From Liolophura sinensis (taxonomy: Eukaryota > Mollusca > Polyplacophora > Chitonida > Chitonidae), in NCBI RefSeq assembly GCF_032854445.1, contig NC_088302.1, forward strand, positions 28,370,330 to 28,434,329: a DNA stretch of 64,000 bases, in the 5' to 3' direction. Shown here in pieces: positions 1 to 13,900 of this stretch (position 1 is its first letter; each line of letters begins with the position of its first letter). The notes under the pieces are model-generated. The model was not told the origin of the DNA and did no database searches. It saw only the letters and a list, made by a program, of their open reading frames with translations. The position numbers and the translations under genes are program-made.

Positions 1-807
1 ACCATGTTTCATCGTGTACTATGGTATACAACTAATTAAGTTATAGTTTTTTGTGTACAGACGCGGCTATTCTGCACATTACAAGCACGACTCAACAGGT
101 CCAAATCAAACTCTCGCCTTCAAGGGCGGCCTCTAGTCAGGAGGTTTGTCAAGCAGATAGTTTTATTCACTACTCCTGTTAGAGCGGTGGTTCTCTGTCA
201 ACTTTCATCTACCACATAAGCTCATGGCCAACATGTCAGTGAAATATCCTTGAGTACGAAACCACAAAACGTGTAAAAGAAACAAAACAAATTCATAGCT
301 CAATTAATTGTTGAGTGCAGAAGGACCAGAGAAAAAGTATTAGACCCTTCAATATTCTGAGTATTCACTCACAATAACTGGGATAAGTTTCACTTTAAAA
401 GAAACCATAGAAGAAATAGTACAGTAAGGATCACGCACAACGGCTAAAAGGCAAGAGAGTATTCCCCTGACATCAGCAGAAATAGCTGTCGACTCAGATT
501 ATAGAAATAGCTCGCGCATGATTGCTTAAAATTTAATATGATGGTGTTTTCGATATTCTCAATGTTCGCGATTTTGTCTCTTGGAAATGCGATATCTCGA
601 CCATGCAACATCACAAAAATACAGAGATATATTATTTTTTATGTGGATACTTTAAATATAAACATTTTGTCTGTCATGCATTAATTTGGTCTTTTCTTTC
701 AGCTCAATAAATAGTATTAAATTGAACAAGTCAGGCTTTGGACAACATCCTAGTATCCGAAAGCTTAGTATAACATCTGAACTGTATTCACTATAAAACA
801 TGCTTAC
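1..807. other. Left-edge stretch, no exon recognised
   Basis: This stretch lies 3' of the last recognised exon of the minus-strand secreted-protein gene at 808-5005. I looked on the minus strand for the next exon, which should read like the RRFLIN...GYLMVVD segment of its paralog, and did not find one. Either the exon lies beyond the left edge or it has diverged too far to see by eye. The sequence is otherwise AT-rich with no repeat or RNA that I recognise. Confidence 0.5.
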
Positions 808-3800
808 GGCAAAACATCAAAGGATTCAGAACATCCCACGTCTTGGCTGAAAGTTGAAGCAAGTAGACGATCTTCTCTCATCCAGCTTATTTGGTCGGTA
901 CCAACCCCGTCGAATATAAACCAAGCTTTCCTCTTTCCTGCCTTGTAGATTTCCATTTTCACCTGGAACACGAGTTTTGGGAAGATGTGTTCATGAAATC
1001 ATAAAGTCTACAATCAGGAGGCGCAAGCGTTTAAAACTTTATATTCTATACTTTATCTTGATACCGATGAAGTCTTGAAGACAAACTGTTGCCCTCTTTA
1101 TGTACATGTACCTTACAACACTCCAGAAAATGAGAACAAAGCTCAAGGGCCTGTGAATATGTATTTAGAACAAGTGACATTTATACCATTGCCGATGATA
1201 ATAATCTATAATTTATATCTAAAATCTGCGATCTGGAATTTAGATGAGCCATTAGTACTTTAGACTGATTGGTGTTTAACGCCGTTATCAAGTTTTTGAT
1301 TTATGTGACAGCCATCAGCTCTATGCAGGGTGGAGGAAAGCGGGGCGCTCTGGCTAAACCACTCGCCTCCGCCAGGTATCTGACAAACGGCCTGACTTAA
1401 ATCCGAAACCGAACTGATGAGAGTTAGATTTCATCTCGTCATCTCACTGGTCGCGTGCGAAATGCGCACTTAACAATGGCCGGTAGGTCTACGGGAATAA
1501 GTTCAAATGAGTATAGTCTTTCTTAGTGTGGGTCAGCCATTTCGTCATGATTTTAAAAATAAGTGCATTTCCTCAGCAGTAAACTGTAATGGTATATACA
1601 AGTTTAATAGTATTAAAACCAACATGTTGACAGTTGTGGAGGATGGAAACATTCATAATTTATTTTATGGCATTTGTAGCCCGGATTTATATCTTTTATT
1701 CATAATAATCATTATAAAACTCGATAGCATTTGTAAATACCTGGTGAATGGAGAGCGTCTCCCATTCGTAAATTGTCACTCCGTCGATGAACGAGACATC
1801 ACTGCCTAAATCTCGCCCCAATTCATCTCCCACAACTACGTAGTCCGTTTCTAAAAAGTCATCCACAACAATACGTTCGCTCCCTGCAACTGCTTTCAAA
1901 ACCATCTTCCACTCACAGCTTGGTTCTGTTGAAGGCAAGACACATGAAAGGAAAACAACTCTTGACGATAGTTCCTGTCACTTGGCCATATAGTGTCTGT
2001 ATGTTTGACATATATTACCTTGTAACTATATCTTCCCTTCAGATCTACAAATCTGAAAAGTTCCTCTTTCCAGAATGCATTCACTTATCCATGCAATGTG
2101 ACAACAGTATAGCTTGGCAGACCTTAATAAAACACCTGGGTAACAGCAATTTAACCTCGCAGTCAATAATAAAACATCTGCGTAACAACAATTTCGCCAT
2201 CTGGTCCCACCACTGCAAAGTAAACCACCAGTGTAACAACATTACAGCATCGCAGTTCATAGTACAACACCCGTGTAACAACATTTTAGCCTCGCTGTAC
2301 ACAGCAAAACACCAGTGTAAGAAGGGTTTAACCTTACAAGACAAAATGAATCGGCGGTTGAACAGCAGCCAAGACTAACGGGATAAAATTAGAGACCACC
2401 ATCACTTAGTCTGTCATTCCAAAATCTGGATGTTGTCTTTCTCATATGGAAAACTGTGATTGTTCCCTGGTTTTAACGTGGGCTTTGTGCAATATAGATG
2501 AAATGTCTTTGCGGTGTTAATCCTCATTCATTTATTCATTCCAAAGTTATTGTCCAATGTGCTGCACATGATAACAGCGTGTAATGTGTAACATCCGAAT
2601 AAACTCATAGTGAGATGTTACCCCGGTGTTACAATAAAAAAAGCATCGCAGTCCAAATAAATAACCAAATGTAACAGCGGTCTAAGCTGAACAGATAAAA
2701 TAAAAGACCTGTGTCACATGCAAAACTCTAGCCTCACAGTCTTATATAAAGAGGCGTGTGACGACTGTCTAGCCTCTGACTGACTAATTTCAATCCGAAC
2801 ATGCCGTGGCTAAAGTGTTAGTATCAAGATGGAGAACTCGCTTTCGCCTGTACGATCCCCGACACTCAACAATGTGATATGGACTGCGTTTGGTTCAGCG
2901 TTTGGTAAAGTCCACTTGATTGGTCACTTTACCAACAGTCTGCATGTTGCCATTGGAGCCCACAATCTACTTCACCAAGCTTGACGCATCAGGGAGAATG
3001 CAAATAGAAAAACGATGGCCAGAAGGCTGTCAAAATCTAGTTTTACCGGGCTTTCCGACACTTCTCTCTCTTTTTTTCCTTTTTTGGGGTTTGGGTTTTT
3101 TTTTTTTTTATAAATTTTGTTTCACCACGTGAATGCTGCGTGTCAAAGATGATACAGCGTTGAATGAGGTGTAATAAACGTGGCCCATCGCTATGATACC
3201 TGGAGTTTAGGATGTGATCAAACTAGCTAGTAACTTGATATAAAGGTCACATAACTGTTTCTGAATGTCTTTACTCACAATGTTAAGTACTAATCGACTA
3301 CTATGTTAATAAGACTTGCTTAGTGTGCAGAGAGGGAAGGCAAACAACAACAACGCTCCACCTCAGGAAAATGTGATGCCAGTAATCTTAACCTTTTTGT
3401 TATAAACGAGGAACGCTATTGGTAAGCCCCCCCCCCCCCCCACCCAAACATTCCTCTTAACCCACATGCTGAAATATGCCCTCCATCTTGCCAAAGGGCA
3501 AAAAGTTAATATAGGTATAAGCCTACAAGTATTAAACATTGGGTCACACTTTTTGGCTGTTAGGACTTCAGTTTTAGCAAAATCTCCAGTTGATTACAGG
3601 CCGGCTTCCTCTCTGGTTGCACGCTGGGAGGTCTGCAAGCAACCTGCGGATGTCGTGGGTTTTCCCCGGGCCCTGTCCGGTATCCTCCCACTATAATTCT
3701 TAAGTAGGCCTACGGCTTAAAACACCAATCAATAAAAAAAATAAAATAAATCATTTGATTAACATTACCTCGTTCGTCTTTAGAAGGGTAGTTGTTACAG

Positions 3801-5005
3801 TTGCAGGAACATATTTCTGAGCCTGTCAGAGGAAATCTGCTCACGGGGATAAGATGGTCAACGCCAATTATGTGTTGATCATGTCTAGACTCGGTCACTG
3901 GCCTTGTCGGATCCTCTGACCTTGACAGACCCTCTAACCTTGCCGACTTCTCTGACCGCCCTCCAAACTTTGGAGCCATGCCTCTCGAACTCCTCATGTC
4001 TGCCGTCTGCCTTGAAGCGCCCGCTTGACTCTCAGAGAGTAAAGAACCCGTGGGTAAATAACCACTGGACCGAGAAGAGTTACTTTCTGGCCTAGCACTC
4101 TGTTGTTCACCTTTCATCGCAATAAGACTAAAATGTCTCATTTGTCCGTTTCCTTCCTGCCACCATCTTATTTTGTCTGGATTCCTTTGCATGTTAACAG
4201 GTCGTTGCCATCGCGTCTCCGCCTTTGGTCGAGCAGGATCATCTTGACTGTTGCTGCCTGCCTGTTTGCTTTTGTCCGTATCTAGCTGTGTGGACTCGGT
4301 CTGTGAGTTTCTATCTCGATTGTGTTCTTGAGCAGATTCAGTTTCACTGTTGTTCGGCTTTTGTTCACGATTCTCAGATATAATTGACCCAGCCCGCTGC
4401 TTGTCACCTTGTACCTCAGCAGTGTTTGCAACCTCACGTTCAGCCGTGTCCGGGGAATCCCCCAGTTTTACAGCTGGCGTGTTTACAGGGTGCTGATTTC
4501 TCGGACTAGGCGAGGTTTGAATGGGTTTGACACTACTCTTCTTGGAAACAAAAGGCCCATCAACAGGATTGTCAACACCTTTCTGTTGTGACCCTGCTGC
4601 TGCATCATCACGGATTACCTCCCCTTCGTGATCAGTGCTGGAGGTGTCATTTTTAGCGGACTTGGCCATACTTACTGGTATTTTTCCATCCGCATCTCCA
4701 TCCGGTTTTTGACTTGGATCTGTTACACCATGGACACTGGATACAGCTTTTTCATCCCGGTATGTCTGGTCATCCCGTAATTTCTCAAGCTCCGAATCAC
4801 CAGCTGTGTCTGCCTTTAGTTGAAGCAATGTGTCAGGTGGAATAACGTGACCATCTGTCGGTCCACTTGGGAGAACTTCCGGCTTCTGAGGCAGCTCATA
4901 TGGCCGAAATATTTGAGGTATGGGCCAGAAAAAGCCACCCGCTGAATCCACAAAAACAATTAAAAGGCACACAAACATGCCTAAGGAAGTGTGTTTGTTG
5001 TTCAT
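808..5005 (-). CDS. Secreted SOMP5-like protein with long disordered N-terminal exon (gene B, 3' end missing)
   Basis: Three minus-strand exons are supported: 3769-5005, 1741-1925 and 808-962. Translation starts at the ATG at 5003-5005. The open frame continues upstream, but only to a TTG. Residues 1-23 form a signal peptide, and the mature protein begins GFFWP. About 370 hydrophilic residues follow, rich in S, T, N, Q, D, E, K and R, with no evident fold, and exon 1 closes with CSCNCNN. Exon 2 reads CEWKMVLKAVAG and ends WETLSIHQ. Exon 3 starts VKMEIYKAG and holds a WF..FDG..TD..SWM segment. Intron phases are 1, 0 and 2, identical to the paralog at 7976-14238. Exons 2-3 resemble the N-terminal half of the domain in coral uncharacterized skeletal organic matrix protein 5 (family knowledge recalled, not searched). 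An extracellular matrix role is inference. The fourth and fifth exons are not visible, so the gene is partial here. Confidence 0.78.
1262..1480 (-). mobile_element. Old SINE-like fragment, second family
   Basis: On the minus strand the segment ends in a tail like the main SINE of this window (GGCGTTAAACACCAATCAG), but its body differs. A CGCTTTCCTCCACCCTGCAT block and a GAGTGGTTTAGCCAGAGCG block recur in a related fragment at 60473-60640. It lies in the intron between exons 2 and 3 of gene B. Confidence 0.5.
2095..2800. repeat. Degenerate tandem repeat, about 42-50 bp unit
   Basis: Units carry a core like ACACCAGTGTAACAACA followed by a CATCGCAGT-like block. The core recurs near 2131, 2176, 2226, 2269 and 2311, with weaker copies to about 2800. 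The repeat is old, since copies differ at many positions. It sits in intron 1 of gene B. The open frames across it come from the repeat and are not genes. Confidence 0.6.
3055..3445. repeat. Low-complexity T-run and C-run
   Basis: A pyrimidine and T-rich run lies at 3060-3113 and a 15-base C homopolymer at about 3427-3441. The sequence between them holds no gene that I recognise. Confidence 0.8.
3590..3757 (+). mobile_element. 5'-truncated tRNA-derived SINE
   Basis: This is the 3' part of the main SINE family: GGCTTCCTCTCTGG, then CAACCTGCGGATG, TTTCCCCGGGCC, and the tail TAAAACACCAATCAATAAA. It is diverged and lacks the tRNA-like head. It abuts the end of gene B exon 1, with its A-rich tail inside the start of intron 1. 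Confidence 0.8.
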
Positions 5006-5074
5006 TTTGAAGGAGTCTAGATATGTGCATCTAGTCCAATTCAAAAGATAAGTGAAGCGCCTTGGCTGTGTGGT

Positions 5075-5082
5075 CTTATATA
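5075..5082 (-). promoter_or_regulatory. TATA box of gene B
   Basis: TATATAAG on the minus strand lies about 70 bases before the start codon of gene B. Initiation would be expected 25-30 bases downstream, near 5048. The same octamer precedes the paralog at 14275-14282, which supports both as real core promoter elements. Confidence 0.6.
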
Positions 5083-6693
5083 GTCAGATCTCTACGTGGA
5101 ATACACCTACATTCCACACGAATAACGCGTGTGGTGGCTGCGGTCTGAGGTTCATACGATGTTTACAGTAAACGTCAATGTAATAGGGTGTGTTTGGGTT
5201 TGATGTGTTTTGATGTATTGGAGAACCAGGTTTGATACTAATATTTACACACAAGCATAATCAACAATGCATTTGCTCTCCAAACACTGACTCACATATT
5301 TACAAGAGACACTTTAGATATCCATGTACCTCTGTGCTTGGCGGAGGCTAACGGGTTATTTTCGAGCAGACGACTTGAGCTCTTTTGGTCTGCGCGGAAT
5401 ACTCTATGGTATGTGTTTTCATACAGAAACCAACAAATGGCGCCGATTTCGTGGTATCATGCGACGACGACTGGACTGGACTATACGTATGAAGAACCAC
5501 ATGAGCCTCTCTGGCTGCATGCTGGTGATACGCCCTTAATACAAACGTACTTCATGGTTCGAAGGTGACAGCAGCATACTTCAACGTGTCGTAACACTCA
5601 CACGGAGTGCAAAAGACCGATTAGTACGTAACGGTAAGACGGGTTAACACCTTGAACAGGTTAAAAATGAATTACACTTAGCCTGTGTGTTTAGACAATG
5701 GTGCTATGGACGTGATTTATATGATGGTAATGTGTGGATATGACTGCTTATATCGATCATTTAGCAAGTGATATTTAAATTAGTAAACAAGGGTAATGGA
5801 GAAGTGCAATCGTACATTGCATGAACATTACATGTAGCATTGGTTCCAGATACTGCGTGATACACATATCTTTTGTTGTGTATGATGACCAAACTATTTA
5901 TGTCAGGGCCAGTTCTTCAAAAGTGAATTAAAAGTTAATTCCAATCTTATGCAAAATAAATTCCTCTTCAGCCTGGGCTAAAGTTAATATTAAGCTTGCT
6001 TCCCACTACAGTTTTGAACAACTGGCCATAGAAAACTATCCATTCACCATCAGTTCCCAATTGAGAGCATCACCCAGCTAAACAGGTCTATACAAACGCT
6101 TGAACGCTTTTGTTCTTTTCTTCTAATACGTTACGGTTTTTATACAGTTCTGCTAGCAGAACACACAAGCCATTCGCAAGCACTGCAGCGTTAGCGCAGA
6201 AAATAGGTGATTTATATATTTTGTACCGATCTAATGCTGGTAAATGTTTTCATTTGTCTTATGTGGGGATTGAGTGTCAACAATCTTGCATACCCATGCG
6301 GTCACGACTCCTGAATACCTTTCTTTTTTCAGCGCATCAACGTAAAATGCGATTTGATTGACCACGTACACTCAACAAATTAATCTGTTAAAATTAAAAG
6401 AAATCAGTCATCTGAATGATACTAGTTTAACAGATTACGTTTTTGTGTGTGTACCACCATGTTCCCTTTAATTTTAATTTCAGGTATCTGTACGATAAAG
6501 TGAGCAAAGGGTTTTAAGGCATTCTTTTTTTAAGCTCTAAGTCAGAGCTAAATTCTTCAAGAATATAAAGCCACGTGAATACCAGACTTGCACTTTGACA
6601 GAATTTACTCTTTATAACAGTAGAATTCGTTGAAGATTCAATGGGTCATAGCATGAACCAAAGTTTTTATGAGCACTAATTTATTAGTACTTA
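5083..6693. other. Intergenic, nothing recognised
   Basis: This is the 5' flank of gene B. The short open frames lack splice signals, codon character and recognisable protein features. I see no RNA gene or repeat family. Confidence 0.5.
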
Positions 6694-6964
6694 GGGGGCC
6701 TCCATGGCTCAGTTGGTTAGCACGCTAATGCAGCGTAATGACTCTGGAGCCTCTCACCAATGCGATCGCTGTGAGTTCAAGTCCAGCTCATGCTGGCTTC
6801 CTCTCCGGTCGTACGTGGGAAGGTCTTCCAGCAGCCTACGGATGGTCGTGGGTTTCCCCCGGGCTCTACCCGGTTTCCTCCCACCATAATGCTGGCCGCC
6901 GTCGTATAAGTGACATATTCTTGAGTACGGCGTAAAACACCAATCAAACAAATAAATGAATAAA
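6694..6964 (+). mobile_element. Full-length tRNA-derived SINE
   Basis: This copy shows the whole family structure. A tRNA-like head (GCCTCCATGGCTCAGTTGG, GTTAGCACGCTAATG as the A-box region, GTGAGTTCAAGTCCAGC as the B-box region) is followed by a body (CATGCTGGCTTCCTC, GGATGGTCGTGGGTTTCCC, TTTCCTCCCACCATAATG). The conserved 3' part reads GACATATTCTTGAGTACGG and TAAAACACCAATCAAACAAA, ending in an AAAT-type tail. Such elements are transcribed by RNA polymerase III and mobilised by LINE reverse transcriptase (family knowledge). Confidence 0.9.
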
Positions 6965-7975
6965 TATTAACATTTGTTGTAAAATCAAGAAAAAGAAAAG
7001 ACTATACTCTATAGTTGGATACACCATTAAATACACTTGCCATGCATCCCAGAAAGGAAGAAGAAGAAACTCAATAATATTGCTGTACTGATCACAATCG
7101 AATGATTTTATGATTATTATATTTTTTAAATTTATTTACATAAATATTTGTTACCGGTGAAGCTGAGATGATAACAGAGGAGAGAACGTTTTGTCTCCCA
7201 AACAAATTGTTGTCAGTATAGTTTGTCCAATATAGACGTTCCCAACGAAGGGTGGATACAGCACATCATTTCAGTGTGAAGCGATTTCACGAATATTCGA
7301 CCATCTTCAGGGGGGGCTAGGGCTGGAGACATCATCTGTTCATTCATAACCAACCTTTAAAGGATTCCGAAAGTATGCCAGAATCACTCTTTCCCTTGCA
7401 GGCAATCATCGGATTCAAGCCACCATACATTACAGCCATGCTACCTGACAGCTAACTTCTGGAGAGACGTTCATGGGTAAGACAATGGAACCGTGACGGA
7501 GACATCTCTGGAATATCTTACACCCAGCAAATGAGAAAATAAGTAGGTATAAATACCCGGTAAATCACATCAGATATGATTAGCACAATGTATGCACTGA
7601 TCAATACAGGCGTTTGATTTGTCATACACTTCATGATTATCCGTATCACAATTTTCACAGTAAAGGATTGGTGTCATCCCATTAAACTACTCTCCACTTT
7701 TCTTGTCGGCTGGAAGGATATGTGGGTGGTTCACAGAGCTACCCAGTTTAGCCAGAATTAAAAAAAACAAGACACGGGCTATCGTTGTCTACTTCATTAT
7801 ATGATTTTAGTGCACAAGCCACTTCTGACATCGGCAATCTTCCAAATAACTTTCAAATTATAGAAATACTTTCCTGACCAGTTTCTATGTCCTTTACTTC
7901 AAGCAAACCTTTGCTGCATTTTTCTTTTACTCACAAGCGGACAATGTTTTTCATATTTCATCTTCAATTCCATTG
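6965..7975. other. 3' flank of gene A, nothing recognised
   Basis: This AT-rich stretch lies downstream of the gene A stop codon and would hold its 3' UTR. I did not find a convincing AATAAA on the minus strand or any gene. Confidence 0.45.
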
Positions 7976-10900
7976 TCAAAGTTCAAGGTCACAGACCTTC
8001 AGTGAAATAACAAATCGGTCACCGATGCTGTTTTCACCTGAAGCAGAAAGGAGAGATACATACAGTATGTGGTGGTACTCGTGCTGTTTCATGTATGCAC
8101 TCAGCTAATCAGCTTAAACAAGGCACGGAACCACGGAAGGTAAGAATGAAAAAGAGAATAAAAAATAAATTATTTTAACGTGAGAGCAATTAATTTCCCT
8201 CGGCATGCTAAATTCCAAGGCAGGCCATTTCTGGACTGGATCACTAACACGGGGAAAATAACACGCCACCCCACCCCCATCCTCATTCTTCTTCAGGAGA
8301 GAAAACAACGATATAGAAACCCACAACCACCCGCAGGTTGCTGCCAGATCTTCCCACGTTCGGCCGGAGAGGAAGCCAGCATGGGCTGGACTTTAACTCA
8401 CTGCGACCACATTGGTGAGAGGCCCATGGGCCATTGCACTGGTGGAAGAAATTATTATTTCAAGTACGCAGCATCTTAACTCAGTGGTTAAGTGGGTGGA
8501 AAAGGAAAAAAAATCCCACGCGTCATCAAAATATAGCTATTATTTCTTTTATTGTCTTTTTTCAATGGCCCCCATTTCAAAATTATGTCCATTCTGCGTT
8601 CCGGTAGTATGGTCAACATAATTTTTTTCTCATATTAGGAATACCGTGAACATACCTGAATCACTCCAGTAGCCACAGGCATCGACGTTTGTCCCGTAGA
8701 TAAAAAATGGTTCTTCTTCTGCCCTTTCGAAAGTACATTCATGACTGCTTTGCGGGTCAACAACCATGAGGTAACCACATTTTCCGGCGCAGTTGGGGCT
8801 TGCCTTGTTGATCAGGAATCTCCTCTCATCGCCCGTCTCTCTGGAAGTAACCGTTAAACCGTTTGGGAACGCCGCCGTAATCACTAGTGAGATCATTTCA
8901 TTGTGCACTGTGTTGATCCATAATGTACGCCTTTGGCAGTATATTTCAGCATTATACGTGCACCATTCGGAAAGAGACCTCTAATTAACGCTGTAAACTG
9001 GATTTGGTTAAAACAGAAACCATTAATTCTAAGGAGATTTGAGATTACATAAATATTTACATTTACATCAGTGTCTTCTGGAAACTTGTTTATATCGGAT
9101 CAGGAGGACTTGGTGGCTTGCTTTAAAAACATTGGCTCCTTCTTCCTTCCGGTACATGTAGCTAGTCTTTTTTTTTCTTAACCTTAGGCACACACTTTTG
9201 GAGTTTAAAAATTGAAAGTTACAATTGCTTGGACACAGGGCATTTATATAGTAACCCATGTGTAAAAAGGATTTACATGGTATGTACATAATTACCCTGC
9301 CACAGAAAAAGCATCAAACGTTTCAGACTTCAGTTCGGAATATGGGGAAGCGATTAGTCGGTCCCGTGTCATCCAGGTCTCTTTATCAGAGGCGGTGGCG
9401 TCAAAATAAAACCAGGTTTTTCTAACTCCAAGAGAAAAGATTTCTACTTTAACCTGAAACACAAGACATCTTTGGATCAACAATAGGCTTCATTCATTGA
9501 TAAGCATAAATTTCCATGCAAATAAGAAAAGAACAAGATGCCATTAGGCACAAGGTTTTCCTCCTGACTCATAAAAAAAAAAGTTTTGGGACATGCATGT
9601 TTGTAACCAATTTTGTAAGGTGCTTAATGGTGTTTTAAGATTATTATCTGCTTCAACGGCCTTGTGATGAATTGTCGTATTGTACATCTCCTATCAATAC
9701 CAGTGTTACATACATGTTGCAAAAATTGCGGGAAGAACAGCACACAAATCATTACATTCTAAAACTTGTAGAATTAAGGCCGCGATGAAAGCAGTTAGGC
9801 ACGTTTGATATTATATGTTGGTTAGACACGTTCGATACTATATATTGGTTAAGCACGTTCCATATTATATGTTGATCAACCACTTTCCATGTTATATGTA
9901 GGTCAGGTACGTTCCATATTATATGTTGGTTAGGTACGTTCCATATTATATGTTATTTCATCGAGTGTTTTCGATTGGTATGATAGTAGCCTTATTCGTC
10001 CGAAAGACTAGTAATCTGTGGGAAGACGTGCGTCATGTAATCTGTGGGAAGACGTGCGTCATGTAATCTGTGGGAAGACAAGGTATAAACATTGGTAAAA
10101 GGTTGTGTAGGGCTTAGTCATTTATCTCAGACTGACCCCCATTTGGTTTCATATTGTTGCGGACTAAAACAGGCCTATTATACATATACAATTCAAAAAT
10201 GTGCAAACTTTGGTAGCTGAAAATAGAGAAAATGGAGCTTATCAATACGGAAACGATTTCCACTTGATCTACTTATTGATTGATTTGAATTTCGATTTAC
10301 TGCATTGCAACAGAACAATGTTCAATTCAGCGTGGACCGGAATCGTCACTGCACAGGAAAGATCAAAGCACCTTGGCTCCCCCGTATATACATAAAACAC
10401 TGAATAATAAGAGTTATAGCCGGGTACACACAGGAAGAAGTTTTTCACTGGTAGAGGCGTATTTTGTGAATTTCTAAAAATGCTCCCCGGCTTATTTTGC
10501 CCAAGTATCAATCTATAATTATTCTAATACGTGCATGGTTTAAATGATCCTCGAATAGAGATTTGATCTACTTATAATTTATGAAAGAACGCCACATTGC
10601 AATGTACTGTGATGGCTCGATCGATACAAATATGTCTTATTCAATAGATGGTGTCTGACATTTAGACACGTACCGTGTAAAGAGTGGAACTAATCAACTA
10701 ACCGGGACTAATTTTTGTGTTCCGTGCCATCCCAGTCCGAGAAATTCACCGGACGATAACTTGCATCACACAATCTATTCTTCACATCTTTTTGCCATTT
10801 CCATCGTCATCATTGTACATTTTGGATTAGTTCTATAATATGCATGCAATGGCAAGATGATATTTGTTTTGACATTTTCGCATGCGGCCAGTGATAATCG

Positions 10901-13900
10901 ATACTGGTGTAAATCAACTGTGGATGCGAGGCATGCGACTATAGGAATTGAATTTAAGTGCTGTTTACATCAAATTGGCGGGATTCAAATTCATTTATAC
11001 ATGTGTACAGTCAGTAAATTTAATTCTGTAATTCAAATGTAAATGTCAATTCTCTGAGTAGTTAATACTTCAACAATATCTGTTTAAGTCCAGCCCATGC
11101 TGGATTTCTCTCCGGTTGTAAGTGAGAGACTCTTCCAGCAACCTCGGGATCGTCGTGGCTTTCCCGCCGGCTTTGTCCTCTTTCCTCCCACCGTTGCGCG
11201 AGTGAAATATGCTCGGGTACGGCTTAAAACACCAATCAAATAAATATATAAATAAATTTTAAAAAATAACATCGAAAGCACAACCTAGGATAGCCAACAT
11301 TTTTTTGAAATATTGCTACTGGACATGATAGATTGTGACACGCAGCATTTTGTCACAACAGTAAAATCGAGGAACGTGAGTAGTGATCCTGAAATTTTTA
11401 TTAGTTTCACACGCTAATTTCTAACACGTTAACTTTTCAGTAGTTTCACATGCTAGCTAATTTCTAACACGTTAACTGGTTGCAAAATATCAGCATTAAA
11501 ACTTTCCAAACAACGGCTAGGTACAACGACGGACCGAGATTTCTCGACGTCTTTCTTCACATCTAGTATGTAGTGGCTAAAGTTGATCTAGTTTAAGCAT
11601 GGGTGGATGCTCGCCATATCTTCGTATCCTTGTATATTTGAGCATAAACCAGATATCCCATATTTTTATCTAACGTCAGAGTATTGTCGTAGAAAAAAAT
11701 TCCCATCCTTACAGCACACGTTGAATTGTGGCGTTGTGATAAAGTCAAAAAGATCAAATGGAGCAATTCAACCACACTCGTAGTCTCATGTCATTGTTAA
11801 ATCGTGGCAGCAAGGCATTTTGAGTACTTTGTTACCAGTGACATGTTATAAATTGCAAGTTCATGTAACATCATTGCATTTTTCGCCTAATTCTGCCACC
11901 CCCATGGTGCTAAGGAGGGTATAAGCTGTTATTAGATGCTTTAGGCAATTACATGAACAGTTAGAACAAAACACTAAATGAAGCCGGATTTCACCGGTTA
12001 CGTGTGATCATTTGTCAATTATCACACTGTCATCGCCGAACTGTATTGCTATACAGTGTAGTCCATTTATCACATTTGGGACCAATTATTCAAAATGTAT
12101 GTGGAGATTTAAACCAAATATAACCTATTTATCACATCTGTGACCAGTTGTTCAAAATGTGTGTGGAGATTTAAACCAAATATAACCTATTTATCACATC
12201 TGTGACCAGTTGTTCAAAATGTGTGTGGAGATTTAAACCAAATATAACCTATTTATCACATCTGTGACCAGTTGTTCAAAATGTATGTGGAGATTTAAAC
12301 CAAATAGAACCTTAAATCTGGTTATTGGATGAGACTAATATTAAAATGTAAGCCTGGCTGTGTTACGCACTCTCTCTACGTAAATCTGATTCCAGTTATC
12401 GAGGACATCGCCATCTCTGTACGGCATGCTGCTTGTAACCTCCATGGCTTCTGCAGACCTCAAATTCATACTACCACTTATCATCCAGTCATCATAAACA
12501 TGTCGGGAGTTGCCCTTCACTGCTTTGAACACCATCTTCCACTCACAGCCTAGACCTGAAACAGAAAACCGTTCGTCATTACCACTTACGATTTTGTATG
12601 CGTGAGATCGAAGCATTTCATGTTTTATAAATTTAGAGCATGGTAAATCCACCATCGTCTTCTGGGCTTAAATTCTGGAATTTCTGTAAGTCTGTCTTTC
12701 TATTTTCTCCACAGCCGTTTATACAATATACTTCACACTTTTCGGGTATATTGCTAACGACCAAGCAAGTGTAGTTTTGAGTATTCAAAAATTGCATATG
12801 CAAATAAGGCAATGATGACTTCACAATGAACAGTATGCCGGGTACAGCCGGATGTGTGTGTGGTTCGTGATGACACTGCCTGCAGATAACACTGTGATTG
12901 GCATTGTCCATCAGGGAGTGGGAGGACTAAAAAGTTCACAACTGTGGTATGGCAACAATACCCCCAGCTTTCGGTTCTTCCATCAAAAAAAAAACAACAA
13001 CAACACAGTATAGTAAGCTTTGTTTTCATATTTTAAATTTCAAATCACAACGTCACACGCAGTACATTCTATGAATTCTTATAGGGCCAAACCATAAGGG
13101 ACAAAAATTTCTGTTGTATATTAATTGAATGACCTTGTCTGCCGCATATTTCTGCGATACACCTCTGTTGGAATCTACAAATCCCCTGTTCAAGGCTGGG
13201 TTTGAGCCCGCACCTCGTGTGTCCCAGCGATTAAAAGGCAGGCACCTTAACCACCTGGTCACGTTCCGTTCCCCTGTAATCGTCTTAGATTTAACCGTAT
13301 GCAAATTTTGTTAGGCCTAATTAATTGGTATTGATGTTCCTATCCCTTTGTTTGCCACTGACAGTCAGGCTATGGAATTATGACGGTCAGTAGTATAGGA
13401 CAAGCAAATATTAAGAGTGGTTTTCATGAGATGATTTTTCCGTGATGACGTTTTCATTGAGGTAACGTCAATAATAAATTTTAAGTTTTAAAGCCCATTG
13501 TACGTTGTCTTCTTTTATAACGCATAGATTGAGATAGGGAGAAGTAAACCTTATCTCACTGCAAAACCGTTTCCAGCGACCAGCTCTCATGGCACAGAAC
13601 AAGCAACACATGCGTTTAGAAAACCATAACTGCTTTCGAATAATATATCCATAATTTATTGGAATATATTTCTAAATGCCCATTGGCGTCATACCCTCTG
13701 GCTGAGTAACTTTTAATACGGACCGCCCTTATCGACAAATACGAGATAAGTCTCTGACCTTACAAAGATGTCAAATTGCACTTGTGGACATGTTGGATCT
13801 CTGACAATGGTATTTCATAGTCTCTTCTGGAGTGTTCCATTCACTGTGTGCACAGAGCCATGAAATTCTAGAGATGTCAGAGGTCCAAAATGGCCGCCAG

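Noticed and set aside
5006-5044. Longer N-terminus of gene B
   Set aside because: The upstream in-frame triplet at 5042-5044 is TTG, not ATG. The ATG at 5003-5005 gives a clean signal peptide.
6694-6800. tRNA genes at SINE heads (this and the other copies)
   Set aside because: Box-like segments are present, but cloverleaf pairing is poor and each is fused to a SINE body.
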